A DNA stretch of 62,955 nucleotides from an uncultured Prevotella sp. (GTDB taxonomy: Bacteria; Bacteroidota; Bacteroidia; Bacteroidales; Bacteroidaceae). The notes beneath the pieces were generated by a model. The model searched no databases. It was not told the origin of the DNA and saw nothing but the letters and a program-made list of their open reading frames with translations. Positions 37,724 to 46,501 of this stretch are shown here, in pieces (position 1 is the first letter of the stretch; the number at the start of each line of letters is the position of its first letter). The stretch is from positions 1 through 62,955 of the forward strand of contig USDT01000013.1 in assembly GCA_900553465.1 (NCBI GenBank). Reading direction: 5' to 3'. The translations under genes were made by a program, and so were the position numbers.

Positions 37724-38161
37724 ATGAAGTGGAAATTATATTTGATGGCTGTTATAGTTGCAGCATTCGTAGCTACAGCCTGCAGCGACGATGACGATAA
37801 CTTCTCTGTGAATGATGTTCCGGCCAAAGTAATGGAGACATTCAATGCAAAATATCCGGACACTACGGCTCATTGGGAAAAGGAGCGTGGAAAGATAAAG
37901 GCCGAGTTCGTGGTGAACGGTCAGGAAACAGAGGCATGGTTCGACAAGGACGGCACATGGATAGGTACAGAGACGAACTTCAGAGGTACACTGCCTGAAG
38001 CTGTGCAGAACTATATCAATGCAAACTATGACGGTTACACAGTGGATGATGTTGACTGGATAGAGACACCGACGGTGAACTATTTCGACATCGAACTTGA
38101 GAAGTTGGCTAAGCCGGATGTGAGACTTCTCATAAAGGAAGACGGTACACTGGTGAGCTGA
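37724..38161 (+). CDS. PepSY-like lipoprotein
   Basis: The 145-residue product has a lipoprotein signal with Cys20 (MAVIVAAFVATACSDDDD; the Asp run after Cys is common in Bacteroidetes surface lipoproteins). The mature part repeats the pattern of the previous gene: VPAKVMETFNAKYPDTTAHWEKE, AEFVVNGQETEAWFDKDGTWIGT, LPEAVQNYINANYDGY and a final strand set ending LLIKEDGTLVS. It forms an operon with the preceding gene and probably belongs to the regulon of the upstream two-component system. Confidence 0.88.
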   Translation: MKWKLYLMAVIVAAFVATACSDDDDNFSVNDVPAKVMETFNAKYPDTTAHWEKERGKIKAEFVVNGQETEAWFDKDGTWIGTETNFRGTLPEAVQNYINANYDGYTVDDVDWIETPTVNYFDIELEKLAKPDVRLLIKEDGTLVS

Positions 38162-38192
38162 AAAGTATTTTCGATTGACAAGACATAATAAT

Positions 38193-38230
38193 AAAGAGGT
38201 TGCGGCCGGGTGGGTTGCAACCTCTTTTCT
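38193..38230. terminator. Terminator of the PepSY-like operon
   Basis: An 11-bp stem AAAGAGGTTGC (38193-38203) pairs with GCAACCTCTTT (38217-38227), T tail after. The next gene is convergent, so it may serve both. Confidence 0.88.
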
Positions 38231-38299
38231 TTGTTACTGCGGACTGCCTACGGTGCTTTCCGATTGGTGGTACGCGTATTATGTTGACACGTCCATTCA

Positions 38300-38944
38300 T
38301 TATTTATCTTTAGGGTAGCCCACCGGATTGTTCAGAAGCGGCAGGGCCGTGTCGCTGAGTTTCAGTATCTTTTTCAGTTCGGCGTTGTTCATGGTGGCTC
38401 TCGGCACAGTTACAAGGCCGTTGCCGGCACAGAACAGACAGATGTTCTGCGACACATAGCCGGCGTCCATGGCGGCAGTCATGCGTGTACGCTCATTTTT
38501 TGCGTCACCGAGCTTCGAGAGCTCAGAAACCAGAACGAGCGAAACCGGAAATTGGTTTACGAAGTCCTGACCTGACGCCACGGCATTACGGTGGTCGCCT
38601 TCAGTGATGAGTTGCAGGCGGTTTTCGGCTGCTATGTATTTGTATGCGCCTTTCTTGCTTATCACATACACGTCGATGTCCTGGCGGTTGAGGGCCGACG
38701 GGGCAGTGCGTTTGTTGTCACCGGGACGGTTGATACCGTTGGCAGCCCACAGAAGATCGGAAAGGTCGGCTGCGTTCAGCTCTTTGTCGGCACATTCGCG
38801 GTGCGACTGGCGCAAGGCGAGCGATTTCATTATGCTTGCGCCTTTGTCCTTGTTGGGTGCCTGCAGTTGTATGTCGTTCTCGTTTTGTGCTGTTGCGCCT
38901 GATGCCAGTACGGCCATCATGGCTGCGAATATTATTTTCTTCAT
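38300..38944 (-). CDS. Exported nitroreductase-like (SagB/ThcOx-type) protein
   Basis: The 214-residue product starts with a signal peptide (MKKIIFAAMMAVLASGATAQ), unusual for a flavin enzyme. The mature part has the SagB-type nitroreductase pattern: SLALRQSHRECADKELN (FMN-binding Arg), LSDLLWAANGINRPGDNKRTAPSALNRQDI, DAGYVSQNICLFCAGNGL and a C-terminal PVGYPKDK. Substrate is unknown. If the signal is used, it would act in the periplasm and need flavin loading there; Tat signal features (twin Arg) are absent. It is a single-gene unit next to the fumarase gene. Confidence 0.85.
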   Translation of the reverse strand: MKKIIFAAMMAVLASGATAQNENDIQLQAPNKDKGASIMKSLALRQSHRECADKELNAADLSDLLWAANGINRPGDNKRTAPSALNRQDIDVYVISKKGAYKYIAAENRLQLITEGDHRNAVASGQDFVNQFPVSLVLVSELSKLGDAKNERTRMTAAMDAGYVSQNICLFCAGNGLVTVPRATMNNAELKKILKLSDTALPLLNNPVGYPKDK

Positions 38945-38971
38945 GTTCTTATGAATGTTGTATTAATGAAA

Positions 38972-39015
38972 AACGGATGGTACAGCATGATGCGTTCATG
39001 CCGTGACCATCCGTT
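38972..39015 (-). terminator. Terminator of the fumarase gene
   Basis: A long stem AACGGATGGT with ACCATCCGTT, extended inward by CATGA/TCATG. It lies between the fumarase stop and the next minus-strand gene. Confidence 0.85.
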
Positions 39016-39035
39016 ACGGTTTATCTTTCTATTAT

Positions 39036-40682
39036 TTATTTACAGCTTGGAGTCCACGGCTTCAGTTGTTTGAAGAAGTCGTTGCCTTTGTCGTCAACAA
39101 GGATAAATGCAGGGAAATCCTCTACGTGAATCTTCCATACGGCTTCCATGCCGAGCTCCGGATACTCTACGCATTCGATGCTCTTGATGCTGTTCATTGA
39201 CAGAACGGCAGCCGGACCGCCGATGCTTCCCAGATAGAATCCGCCGTGCTTCTTGCATGCATCGGTCACAACCTGAGTACGGTTACCTTTGGCAATCATT
39301 ACCATTGAGCCTCCGTGATCCTGGAACTCGTCAACATACGGGTCCATGCGGTTGGCTGTAGTCGGACCCATTGAGCCGCAAGGCATTCCTTCCGGAGTCT
39401 TGGCCGGTCCTGCATAGAGCACAGGATGATCCTTGAAATACTGCGGCAGATCCTCGCCTGCGTCCAGACGTGCTTTCAGTTTGGCGTGTGCTATGTCGCG
39501 TGCAACGATGATTGTACCGTTGAGGCTGAGGCGTGTAGAAACCGGATATTTGCTCAGTTCCTTGCATACTTCGCTCATCGGCTGGTTCAGGTCAATCTTC
39601 ACTGCGTTGCCTTCGCCTGCCTTGCGCAGTTCTTCAGGTATGAGTTCGCCGGGGTTGTCGTCGAGTTTCTCAATCCAGATACCGTCTTCGTTTATCTTAG
39701 CCTTGATGTTTCGGTCGGCCGAGCAGCTCACTCCCAGACCTATCGGGCATGATGCTCCGTGGCGCGGAAGGCGTATAACGCGGATGTCGTGTGCGAAATA
39801 CTTACCGCCGAACTGTGCTCCGAGACCAATCTTGTGGGCTTCGTCGAGCAGTTGTTTCTCGAGTTCCACGTCGCGGAATGCGCGTCCTGTCTCGTCGCCT
39901 GTGGTAGGCAGGTTGTCATAGTAGTGGGTTGATGCGAGCTTAACTGTGAGAAGGTTCTTCTCAGCAGAGGTACCGCCTATTACGAATGCGATGTGGTAAG
40001 GAGGGCAGGCTGCTGTTCCGAGAGTCTTCATCTTCTCAACAAGGAACGGTACGAGAGTACCCGGATTCTGGATGCGTGCCTTTGTCTCCTGATAGAAATA
40101 TGTCTTGTTGGCCGAGCCACCACCTTTAACTACGCACAGGAATTTGTATTCGCAGCCTTCGGTTGCCTCGATGTCGATCTGTGCCGGCAGGTTGCAGCGT
40201 GTGTTCACTTCCTCATACATTGAGAGCGGAGCGTTCTGTGAGTAGCGCAGGTTCTCCTCTGTGTATGTCTTGTAAACACCTTTCGACAGAGCCTCTTCGT
40301 CGCAGAAGCCTGTCCATACGTGCTGACCTTTTTCTCCGTGGATGATTGCCGTACCGGTGTCCTGGCAGAAAGGCAGTTTTCCTTTGCATGCTACCTCGGC
40401 GTTGCGGAGGAATGTCAGTGCCACGTATTTGTCGTTGTCGCTGGCTTCAGGGTCGCTCAGTATTTTAGCAACCTGTTCGTTGTGTGAACGGCGCAACAGG
40501 AAATTGACGTCGCGGAATGCCTGGTTTGCAAGCATTGTCAGTGCTTCCGGACTTACCTTGAGGATTTTGTTGCCCTCAAATTCGCCGACACTCACGCCTT
40601 CTTTTGAAAGAAGATAGTATTCGGTGTCGTCCTTGCCCATCTGGAACATGGGCGCGTACTTGAATTCTGGTGTTGTTGCCAT
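39036..40682 (-). CDS. fum: Class I (iron-sulfur) fumarate hydratase
   Basis: The 548-residue product has the usual length of the FumA/B type. It has [16 protein letters not shown] (first cluster Cys), [35 protein letters not shown] and the C-terminal [13 protein letters not shown] [22 protein letters not shown]. It interconverts fumarate and malate with an oxygen-labile 4Fe-4S cluster; in these anaerobes it serves the reductive branch to succinate. It is a single gene with a long leader behind a TAACTTTG box. Confidence 0.95.
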   Translation of the reverse strand: MATTPEFKYAPMFQMGKDDTEYYLLSKEGVSVGEFEGNKILKVSPEALTMLANQAFRDVNFLLRRSHNEQVAKILSDPEASDNDKYVALTFLRNAEVACKGKLPFCQDTGTAIIHGEKGQHVWTGFCDEEALSKGVYKTYTEENLRYSQNAPLSMYEEVNTRCNLPAQIDIEATEGCEYKFLCVVKGGGSANKTYFYQETKARIQNPGTLVPFLVEKMKTLGTAACPPYHIAFVIGGTSAEKNLLTVKLASTHYYDNLPTTGDETGRAFRDVELEKQLLDEAHKIGLGAQFGGKYFAHDIRVIRLPRHGASCPIGLGVSCSADRNIKAKINEDGIWIEKLDDNPGELIPEELRKAGEGNAVKIDLNQPMSEVCKELSKYPVSTRLSLNGTIIVARDIAHAKLKARLDAGEDLPQYFKDHPVLYAGPAKTPEGMPCGSMGPTTANRMDPYVDEFQDHGGSMVMIAKGNRTQVVTDACKKHGGFYLGSIGGPAAVLSMNSIKSIECVEYPELGMEAVWKIHVEDFPAFILVDDKGNDFFKQLKPWTPSCK

Positions 40683-40814
40683 AATGTATGTTTTATATAA
40701 CCTTTATAGTCTTGTTGCCTTGTCAGCAGTGTGTCAGAAAGCGTTCGTAACATTCTCCGTACGGCTTCTGATGTGGCGTACTTCGCTTACGGATTAATGC
40801 CTGAAGGCTGATTG

Positions 40815-40822
40815 CAAAGTTA
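40815..40822 (-). promoter_or_regulatory. -7 box of the fumarase promoter
   Basis: Reads TAACTTTG on the minus strand, giving a leader of about 125 bases. The remainder of 40683-41277 shows no gene and no repeat array. Confidence 0.55.
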
Positions 40823-41167
40823 TACAATTTTTTTGAAACCTGCTTCTTTATTTCTGCTTTATTAAGACGCCTTTTGGTTTTTTCTCAGGACCTGCCGTTC
40901 CGTGTTTTCATGTCGGGCCGGCGGCGTGATGGAAGAGCCTTTTCTGATTGCTGCCGGTGTTGTGGCATGACAATGGTCAGATGGTTCCGGACGGGTAGGT
41001 GTGTGCAGAGTGTTCTGTATGTAAAGCGTTCATAATCTGTCGTATGTACCTGTCATAATCATGAAATGATTTTCTGAATATTTTGAAATATAAGCAAATA
41101 AATGTTTAGCACTACGGGATGGTCCATTATTAAATATGTATGCCGTTATGCGTTGTGTATAAACGGG

Positions 41168-41198
41168 TTGCGGGAATAAAACTTTTTATTTAACTTTG
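41168..41198 (+). promoter_or_regulatory. Promoter of nhaA
   Basis: TTG at 41168-41170 and TAACTTTG at 41191-41198 are 20 bp apart; ATG at 41278. Confidence 0.7.
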
Positions 41199-41277
41199 TC
41201 AGCACGGATAACGTAGCCCTGCATTCATTCTGTTACACCATACTGCGGAAGACGGGGCGGAAAACAGTTAAATCAAT

Positions 41278-42600
41278 ATGATAAAACATTATCGGGAAAC
41301 AATCAATCATCGGCTTATAATGCCGTTGCAGCATTTCATCAATCAGGAGAAATCCGGCGGAATTGTGCTTGGTATAAGCATTGTCGTTGCGCTGGTATTG
41401 GCAAACTCTCCATTGAGTGACAGTTATTTCCATTTCTTTGAGCAGAAGTTCGGATTTCTGTTCAACGGTGTCGATTATTTCAATTACGACCTGCATCATT
41501 GGATAAATGACGGTCTGATGTCGATGTTTTTCTTTGTCGTCGGTCTGGAACTGAAGCGCGAGTTCATCGGAGGCGAGCTTGCCGATGTGCGTAATACGAT
41601 ACTTCCCATCGGTGCGGCTGTGTTCGGAATGATTGTTCCGGCGCTCATCTACTTCTCGTTCAATACTCAGGGCGACGTGTCGAGCGGTTGGGGAATCCCC
41701 ATGGCAACGGATATTGCCTTCTCGCTTGCCATTCTTTATGTGCTGGGCGACCGCGTCCCGTTGTCCATAAAGGTGTTCCTTACTACGCTTGCCATTGTAG
41801 ACGACCTTGGCGCGGTGCTCGTGATAGCGTTTTTCTACACCTCGGAGATATCGTTGCTCAGTATAGGTGTGGGCCTGGCGTTCCTTCTTGTGATGTATGT
41901 TGCCAACCGACTGGGAGTGAAGAACGTAGTGTTCTATGGTGTGATAGGCATTTGCGGAGTGTGGACTGCCTTCCTTATGTCCGGCATACATGCAACCATA
42001 GCCGCCGTGCTTGCTGCCTTCATGATACCTGCCGACGCTCGCATAAGCGAACCGGTTTATATGGCAAGGGCATCGAAACTCATCAGGCGGTTCCGCAACG
42101 CAGAGCCTAACGATGTGTCAACACTCGAACCCGAGCAGGTGGAGATAATCGACCGTATGATCGGTGATTCGCGCGATGCCATCCCACCTCTGCAGCGTCT
42201 TGAGCACTCCATGCACCCGCTGGTGTCGTTTGTCATCATGCCTATATTCGCACTTGCCAATGCCGGCATATCGTTTGAGGGCATAGACATGGCCACTGTA
42301 TTCTCGAACAATGTGGCCATCGGCGTGATGCTCGGTCTGCTCATAGGAAAACCAGTCGGCATTGTGGCCTCGGTATTCCTGCTGACACGCCTCAAACTTG
42401 CGCGCATGTCGGCCTCGATGACCACCCGCAGACTTGTCGGCGTAGGCTTCCTTGCATCCATCGGTTTCACCATGTCGATGTTCATATCCACTCTTGCCTT
42501 TGTCGATGCCACCTATCTCATACAGGCAAAGCTCGGAATATTCGCCGCTTCCATTTTGGGCGGAGTGCTGGGATATATCTTGCTTAGAGGAAAGAAATAA
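41278..42600 (+). CDS. nhaA: Na+/H+ antiporter NhaA
   Basis: The 440-residue product has about 12 helices and the transport motifs: MFFFVVGLELKREF, MATDIAFSLAILYVLGDRVP, and LAIVDDLGAVLVIAFFYT with the paired Asp residues of the ion site. A cytoplasmic loop of about 45 residues (RRFRNAEPNDVSTLEPEQ to RDAIPPLQRLEHSMHP) is normal for Bacteroidetes NhaA. It exchanges Na+ for protons. It is a single-gene unit with clear promoter and terminator. Confidence 0.95.
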   Translation: MIKHYRETINHRLIMPLQHFINQEKSGGIVLGISIVVALVLANSPLSDSYFHFFEQKFGFLFNGVDYFNYDLHHWINDGLMSMFFFVVGLELKREFIGGELADVRNTILPIGAAVFGMIVPALIYFSFNTQGDVSSGWGIPMATDIAFSLAILYVLGDRVPLSIKVFLTTLAIVDDLGAVLVIAFFYTSEISLLSIGVGLAFLLVMYVANRLGVKNVVFYGVIGICGVWTAFLMSGIHATIAAVLAAFMIPADARISEPVYMARASKLIRRFRNAEPNDVSTLEPEQVEIIDRMIGDSRDAIPPLQRLEHSMHPLVSFVIMPIFALANAGISFEGIDMATVFSNNVAIGVMLGLLIGKPVGIVASVFLLTRLKLARMSASMTTRRLVGVGFLASIGFTMSMFISTLAFVDATYLIQAKLGIFAASILGGVLGYILLRGKK

Positions 42601-42618
42601 CAGAAATGTTATATGTAG

Positions 42619-42664
42619 AACAACCGGGCGTGCTGCACAGATATGCAGTGCGCCCGGTTGTTTT
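42619..42664 (+). terminator. Terminator of nhaA
   Basis: A 12-bp stem (42619-42630 with 42651-42662, AACAACCGGGCG) with an inner TGC/GCA pair set and T tail. Confidence 0.9.
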
Positions 42665-42769
42665 GTCTGATGTCTGCTTTTTTTAGAATAGCAATGGCCA
42701 CGCCTTGACGGGGCAACAGATATTATGTGTGTATTTCAGTGCTTTTTCTTCTTCGGAAAGAAATGCGAT

Positions 42770-43340
42770 ATGGGCTGCTTTCGGATTGTAACCGGATTTT
42801 GATTTTTCCGTCGGAGTTTTCTGTTCTACCCCAAAAAATAAGCGAGAATTTGCGACCGGACATTTCTTCAGACGCAAATACGCGGAAAATAAGAGGATTG
42901 GGTAAAATGCTGAATACCAGAGGTTTATATTCAGAGGTCGCTTTTTCGTCCTGCAATAAGCACCGTTTCGGCATGCGATATTGCCCATTTCAGGGGCTGA
43001 AATGCTTCATATCACACCCTAATACGGACGTAATCAGACCCTAAGATGGGCAATATCAGGATGCCAGATGAATTATACGCCACTGCATTATAGGATTTAT
43101 GCCGATGGTGTACGGGCTGAAATGGTCTGTCTAACGCATGATTTAACATTCGTTTACATCTCTTACCGGATTTTATTTTGTCAAAAAAAAGTCAAGAAAA
43201 TGTGATAGTTCTTCTCTTGAGTTTTCTATAAAATCACGGATAAAGGATGTAAGCAGGAGTGCAGGATGCAGTCGTAGGACTTACTGTGGAGCTTATAGCT
43301 TTTTGCAATGTGGATTTTTTATTGTGTGAAGAAATGCGCC
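42770..43340 (+). repeat. Intergenic repeat element, copy C
   Basis: Left block 42815-42900 (CTACCCCAAAAAATAAGCG, GAATTTGCG, CGCAAATACGCGG). Array of seven 22-base units from 42949 to 43102 in exact register, then a unit-like tail (GGGCTGAAATGGTCTG) near 43112-43133. Right block 43170-43225 and a tail with TGTGGAGCTTATAG and GCAATGTGGAT to about 43330. Same build as copy B but clearly diverged outside the core blocks. No gene is seen in 42601-43505. Confidence 0.85.
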
Positions 43341-43461
43341 GCTGCGGTTTATATCGCCAAATGTTTGTCCGGATGTGTTATGGCGTTATATGATACTTTA
43401 TGTGGTGTGAGTATTTTTCCACGGTGAATCTCTGGCATCGACGTGACGCCACCTTATGACA

Positions 43462-43499
43462 GAAAAGCGGCGGACTGATTTCCGAATCAGTCCGCCGCT
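43462..43499 (-). terminator. Terminator of the hflX-DUF4954-M16 cluster
   Basis: A perfect 14-bp stem (43466-43479 with 43486-43499, AGCGGCGGACTGAT) just after the M16 stop. Confidence 0.88.
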
Positions 43500-43505
43500 A
43501 TGTTT

Positions 43506-46409
43506 TTAATAACCGAATATTTCTTCTGTTGTAAGTCGTTTTACCGGAGCTATGCGTTCGAGCGATTTCATGTCGAGATTTTTCTCATCACCCAGGATGA
43601 TGTATCTGTATGGTTTGCCAGCCATTGTCTCCTTCTCGAATTTCACCATATCGCTGAGCGTAATGCCGGGAAGCGCATTGTATATTTTCTCGTTTATGTC
43701 GTAGTCAATGCCCATCCGCTGTGCCGAAATGTACGCGTTAAGTATCGAGAACTTCGTTGTGCGCTGTGCTGCCAGGCGTTTTGTCGTGGCCTGTTTGGCC
43801 AGTTCGAATGCCTTTTCCGATTGTGGAATGGTATCGATGATGCTGTTGAACGTGCGTATGCAGTCCATCATCTTGTCGTTCTGCGATATTATCTGTGTGC
43901 GTGCAAACTCGTTGCGGTCCTTCTTTCCCGGTGTATAGTATGCCGCCCATGCGCTGTATGCAAGTCCGCGGCTTTCGCGCAGTTCCTGGAAAACCACCGA
44001 GTTCATGCCTCCTCCGAAGTATTCGTTGAACAGCTCGATAATCGGCTGCTGCTCTACCGACCATTTCTTGCCATTGTTGTTGTATTGTGCAATGTAGGCG
44101 TTCTTTGCTTCGTACGGTGCTATTATTATTTCGTTTTCGGTTGTCAGTTGCTCGGTGTATTCCTTACCGGCAGGCACCGGAGCGAGTTTTTTGGCCGTCT
44201 TGTGTTTCTTGTCTATTACAGACGTCAGTTCCTTCACGCTGTACGGGCCGTAGTAAAGCACCGTGTGCTCATAGTTGCGCAATGCTTTGAGCATGTCGGT
44301 AAGCTCCTGCGGATTCTTGTTTTTGAGTTCCTGCTCACTCGGTATGTTGCGTAATCTGTTGTACGGACCGTAGATGCCGTAGTTGAGCAGGGCAGAGAAG
44401 TTGCCCGACTGGTTGAGTTTGTTGTCCTTGCGGTTCTTCAGTTCGGATTCAACAAATTTGTTGTATGCCTCGGTGTCCACTTTTGCGTTTGCCAGAATGT
44501 CCTCCATCAGCTCAAGAGCCTGCGGCATGTTTTCGTTCAGACCGTTGAGTACGATGTTCATGGCATCCGTGCCTACGTTTATTCTGTATGTACATGCCAG
44601 TTTGTAGAACTTGCGTTTCAGTTCCTCTGCCGACATTTTGTCTGTTCCGAGATAATCGAAATAATATGCGGCAAAAGGCAGCCACTTGTCGCTTTCCTCA
44701 CCGAACTCATAGCGGAAGGCAAGCGTGAAGAGTCCGTTATCCTTGTTCTGGACATAGAGCAGCGGCAGTCCCTTCTTGGTCTTAGCCTTTGTCATGTCCT
44801 TGTCGAAATCGACGAAGCGCGGCTGTATGGGTTCAACCTCCGAATTGATTATCTCACCTACGAATGCGCTCTGCTTGTCGCGGTTGGCCGGAATAGGCGT
44901 AATCTGTGGTTTGTCTATCTTCTTCTGTGTGGTGTCTTCGCCCTGTCGCTTGTACACTACGGCATAGTTGTTGCCGAGATGACGGGCAGCGAATTCCATG
45001 ATGTCCTTCTTTTTCATGCCTGCAATGCGGTTGATGCGGTTCACCACGTCTTCCCATTTCTTGCCGTTTACGAATGCGTCGACATACATGTCGGCACGGC
45101 TTTCGTTGCTTTCCATGTTCTCATAATAGGCCAGACGCATGTTGTTGATGGCTGACGGCAGCAGATCGTCGTCGAAATCACCGCGTTTCAGTTTGTCTAT
45201 CTCGTCCAACATCAGTTTCTTGACGTCGTCCAGCGATTGGCCTTCGAGAGGCATACCGTAGAGTATGAACTGCGAATATTCGTTCATGTTTGATGCAAAT
45301 GCTCCTACTCCAAGGCACTTCATCTTCTGGTTTATGTTCAGATCAAACAGGCCTGCGTTGCCGTTTTGCAGCATTTCGGATATTACGTCGAGTGTGTCAC
45401 ACTGAAAAGATGAGGCTCTGTCGAACTTCCATCCTACCATGATTGTTTCTGCCTCCTGTCCCACAACAGTTGTGTCAACGGGTGCGGTAAGGTCACGCTC
45501 AGGAGCATACACGGGGAAAGTAAGATTGTCGTTGGGCTTCCATTGTCCGAAATATTTCTCGATTGTGTCCATCACCTTGTCGCAGTCGAGGTCGCCCGAC
45601 ATACAGATGGCCACGTTGTTCGGTACATAATAGCGCTTGAAATAGTTCTTTATGTTCACAATCGACGGGTTCTTCAGGTGTTCCTGCGTGCCGATTGTGG
45701 TCTGTGTTCCGTAAGGATGGGTGGGGAAGAGCATTTTGTTCATTGCCTCCCACATCTTGCTGTTGTCTCTGGTGAGGCCCATGTTGTATTCCTCGTACAC
45801 CGATTCCAGCTCTGTGTGGAAACCGCGTATCACCATGTTCTGGAATCTGTCGCTCTGTATTTTGGCCCAGTTCTCCACCTCGTTTGCCGGAATGTCTTCC
45901 ACATAACAGGTCACGTCGTTGCTGGTGTAGGCGTTGCTGCCTTCCGATCCTATCGCCGCCATCAGTTTGTCATACTCGTTTGGTATGTTGTACTGTGCTG
46001 CGAGCTGCGACACACTGTCTATTTTGTGATACTGCGCCTTGCGCTGTTCGGCATCAGTCATGGTGCGGTAGACCTCATACATGTTCTGTATGGTGTCGAG
46101 CAGCGGAGCTTCCTTGGCTGCGTCCGATGTACCGAAGCGTTTTGTTCCTTTGAACATCAGATGCTCCAGATAGTGTGCCAGTCCGGTTGTTTCGGCCGGA
46201 TCGTTACGGCTTCCTGTGCGTACGGCGATGAAAGTCTGTATGCGCGGTTTCTCCTTGTTGACAGACAGATACACCTTCAGACCGTTGTCCAATGTGTATA
46301 TGCGTGTTGCCATCGGATCGCCATTCACCGATTTGTAAGTACGTTCCTTTGCCTGTGCCATGCTGCATAGCACAATCAGACAAAAGACGATAAAAGATCT
46401 CAGTTTCAT
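43506..46409 (-). CDS. M16 zinc peptidase, two-domain form, secreted
   Basis: The 967-residue product starts with a signal peptide (MKLRSFIVFCLIVLCSMAQA). The first M16 half has the inverted zinc motif HYLEH (residues 79-83) in GLAHYLEHLMFKGTKRFG and the downstream Glu in ESVYEEYNMG. The second half (from about residue 520) has the non-catalytic M16 fold with YFGGGMNSVVFQELRESRGLAYSAWA. Such proteases form a clamshell that degrades peptides in the periplasm. It follows DUF4954 after 92 bases, so it may be the last gene of that operon. Confidence 0.93.
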   Translation of the reverse strand: MKLRSFIVFCLIVLCSMAQAKERTYKSVNGDPMATRIYTLDNGLKVYLSVNKEKPRIQTFIAVRTGSRNDPAETTGLAHYLEHLMFKGTKRFGTSDAAKEAPLLDTIQNMYEVYRTMTDAEQRKAQYHKIDSVSQLAAQYNIPNEYDKLMAAIGSEGSNAYTSNDVTCYVEDIPANEVENWAKIQSDRFQNMVIRGFHTELESVYEEYNMGLTRDNSKMWEAMNKMLFPTHPYGTQTTIGTQEHLKNPSIVNIKNYFKRYYVPNNVAICMSGDLDCDKVMDTIEKYFGQWKPNDNLTFPVYAPERDLTAPVDTTVVGQEAETIMVGWKFDRASSFQCDTLDVISEMLQNGNAGLFDLNINQKMKCLGVGAFASNMNEYSQFILYGMPLEGQSLDDVKKLMLDEIDKLKRGDFDDDLLPSAINNMRLAYYENMESNESRADMYVDAFVNGKKWEDVVNRINRIAGMKKKDIMEFAARHLGNNYAVVYKRQGEDTTQKKIDKPQITPIPANRDKQSAFVGEIINSEVEPIQPRFVDFDKDMTKAKTKKGLPLLYVQNKDNGLFTLAFRYEFGEESDKWLPFAAYYFDYLGTDKMSAEELKRKFYKLACTYRINVGTDAMNIVLNGLNENMPQALELMEDILANAKVDTEAYNKFVESELKNRKDNKLNQSGNFSALLNYGIYGPYNRLRNIPSEQELKNKNPQELTDMLKALRNYEHTVLYYGPYSVKELTSVIDKKHKTAKKLAPVPAGKEYTEQLTTENEIIIAPYEAKNAYIAQYNNNGKKWSVEQQPIIELFNEYFGGGMNSVVFQELRESRGLAYSAWAAYYTPGKKDRNEFARTQIISQNDKMMDCIRTFNSIIDTIPQSEKAFELAKQATTKRLAAQRTTKFSILNAYISAQRMGIDYDINEKIYNALPGITLSDMVKFEKETMAGKPYRYIILGDEKNLDMKSLERIAPVKRLTTEEIFGY

Positions 46410-46501
46410 TATGTATTGTTTTTATTGTGAATACTCTTATTCCAGGAGCTGTGTGCAGCAGTGCCGGTGTCGCGGTGTGTGCTGTGCACGGCGGCTTAGC
46501 G

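Noticed and set aside
40683..41277. Gene or RNA in the fumarase-nhaA gap
   Set aside because: Only promoter boxes could be seen; no frame, hairpin series or 22-base array stands out.
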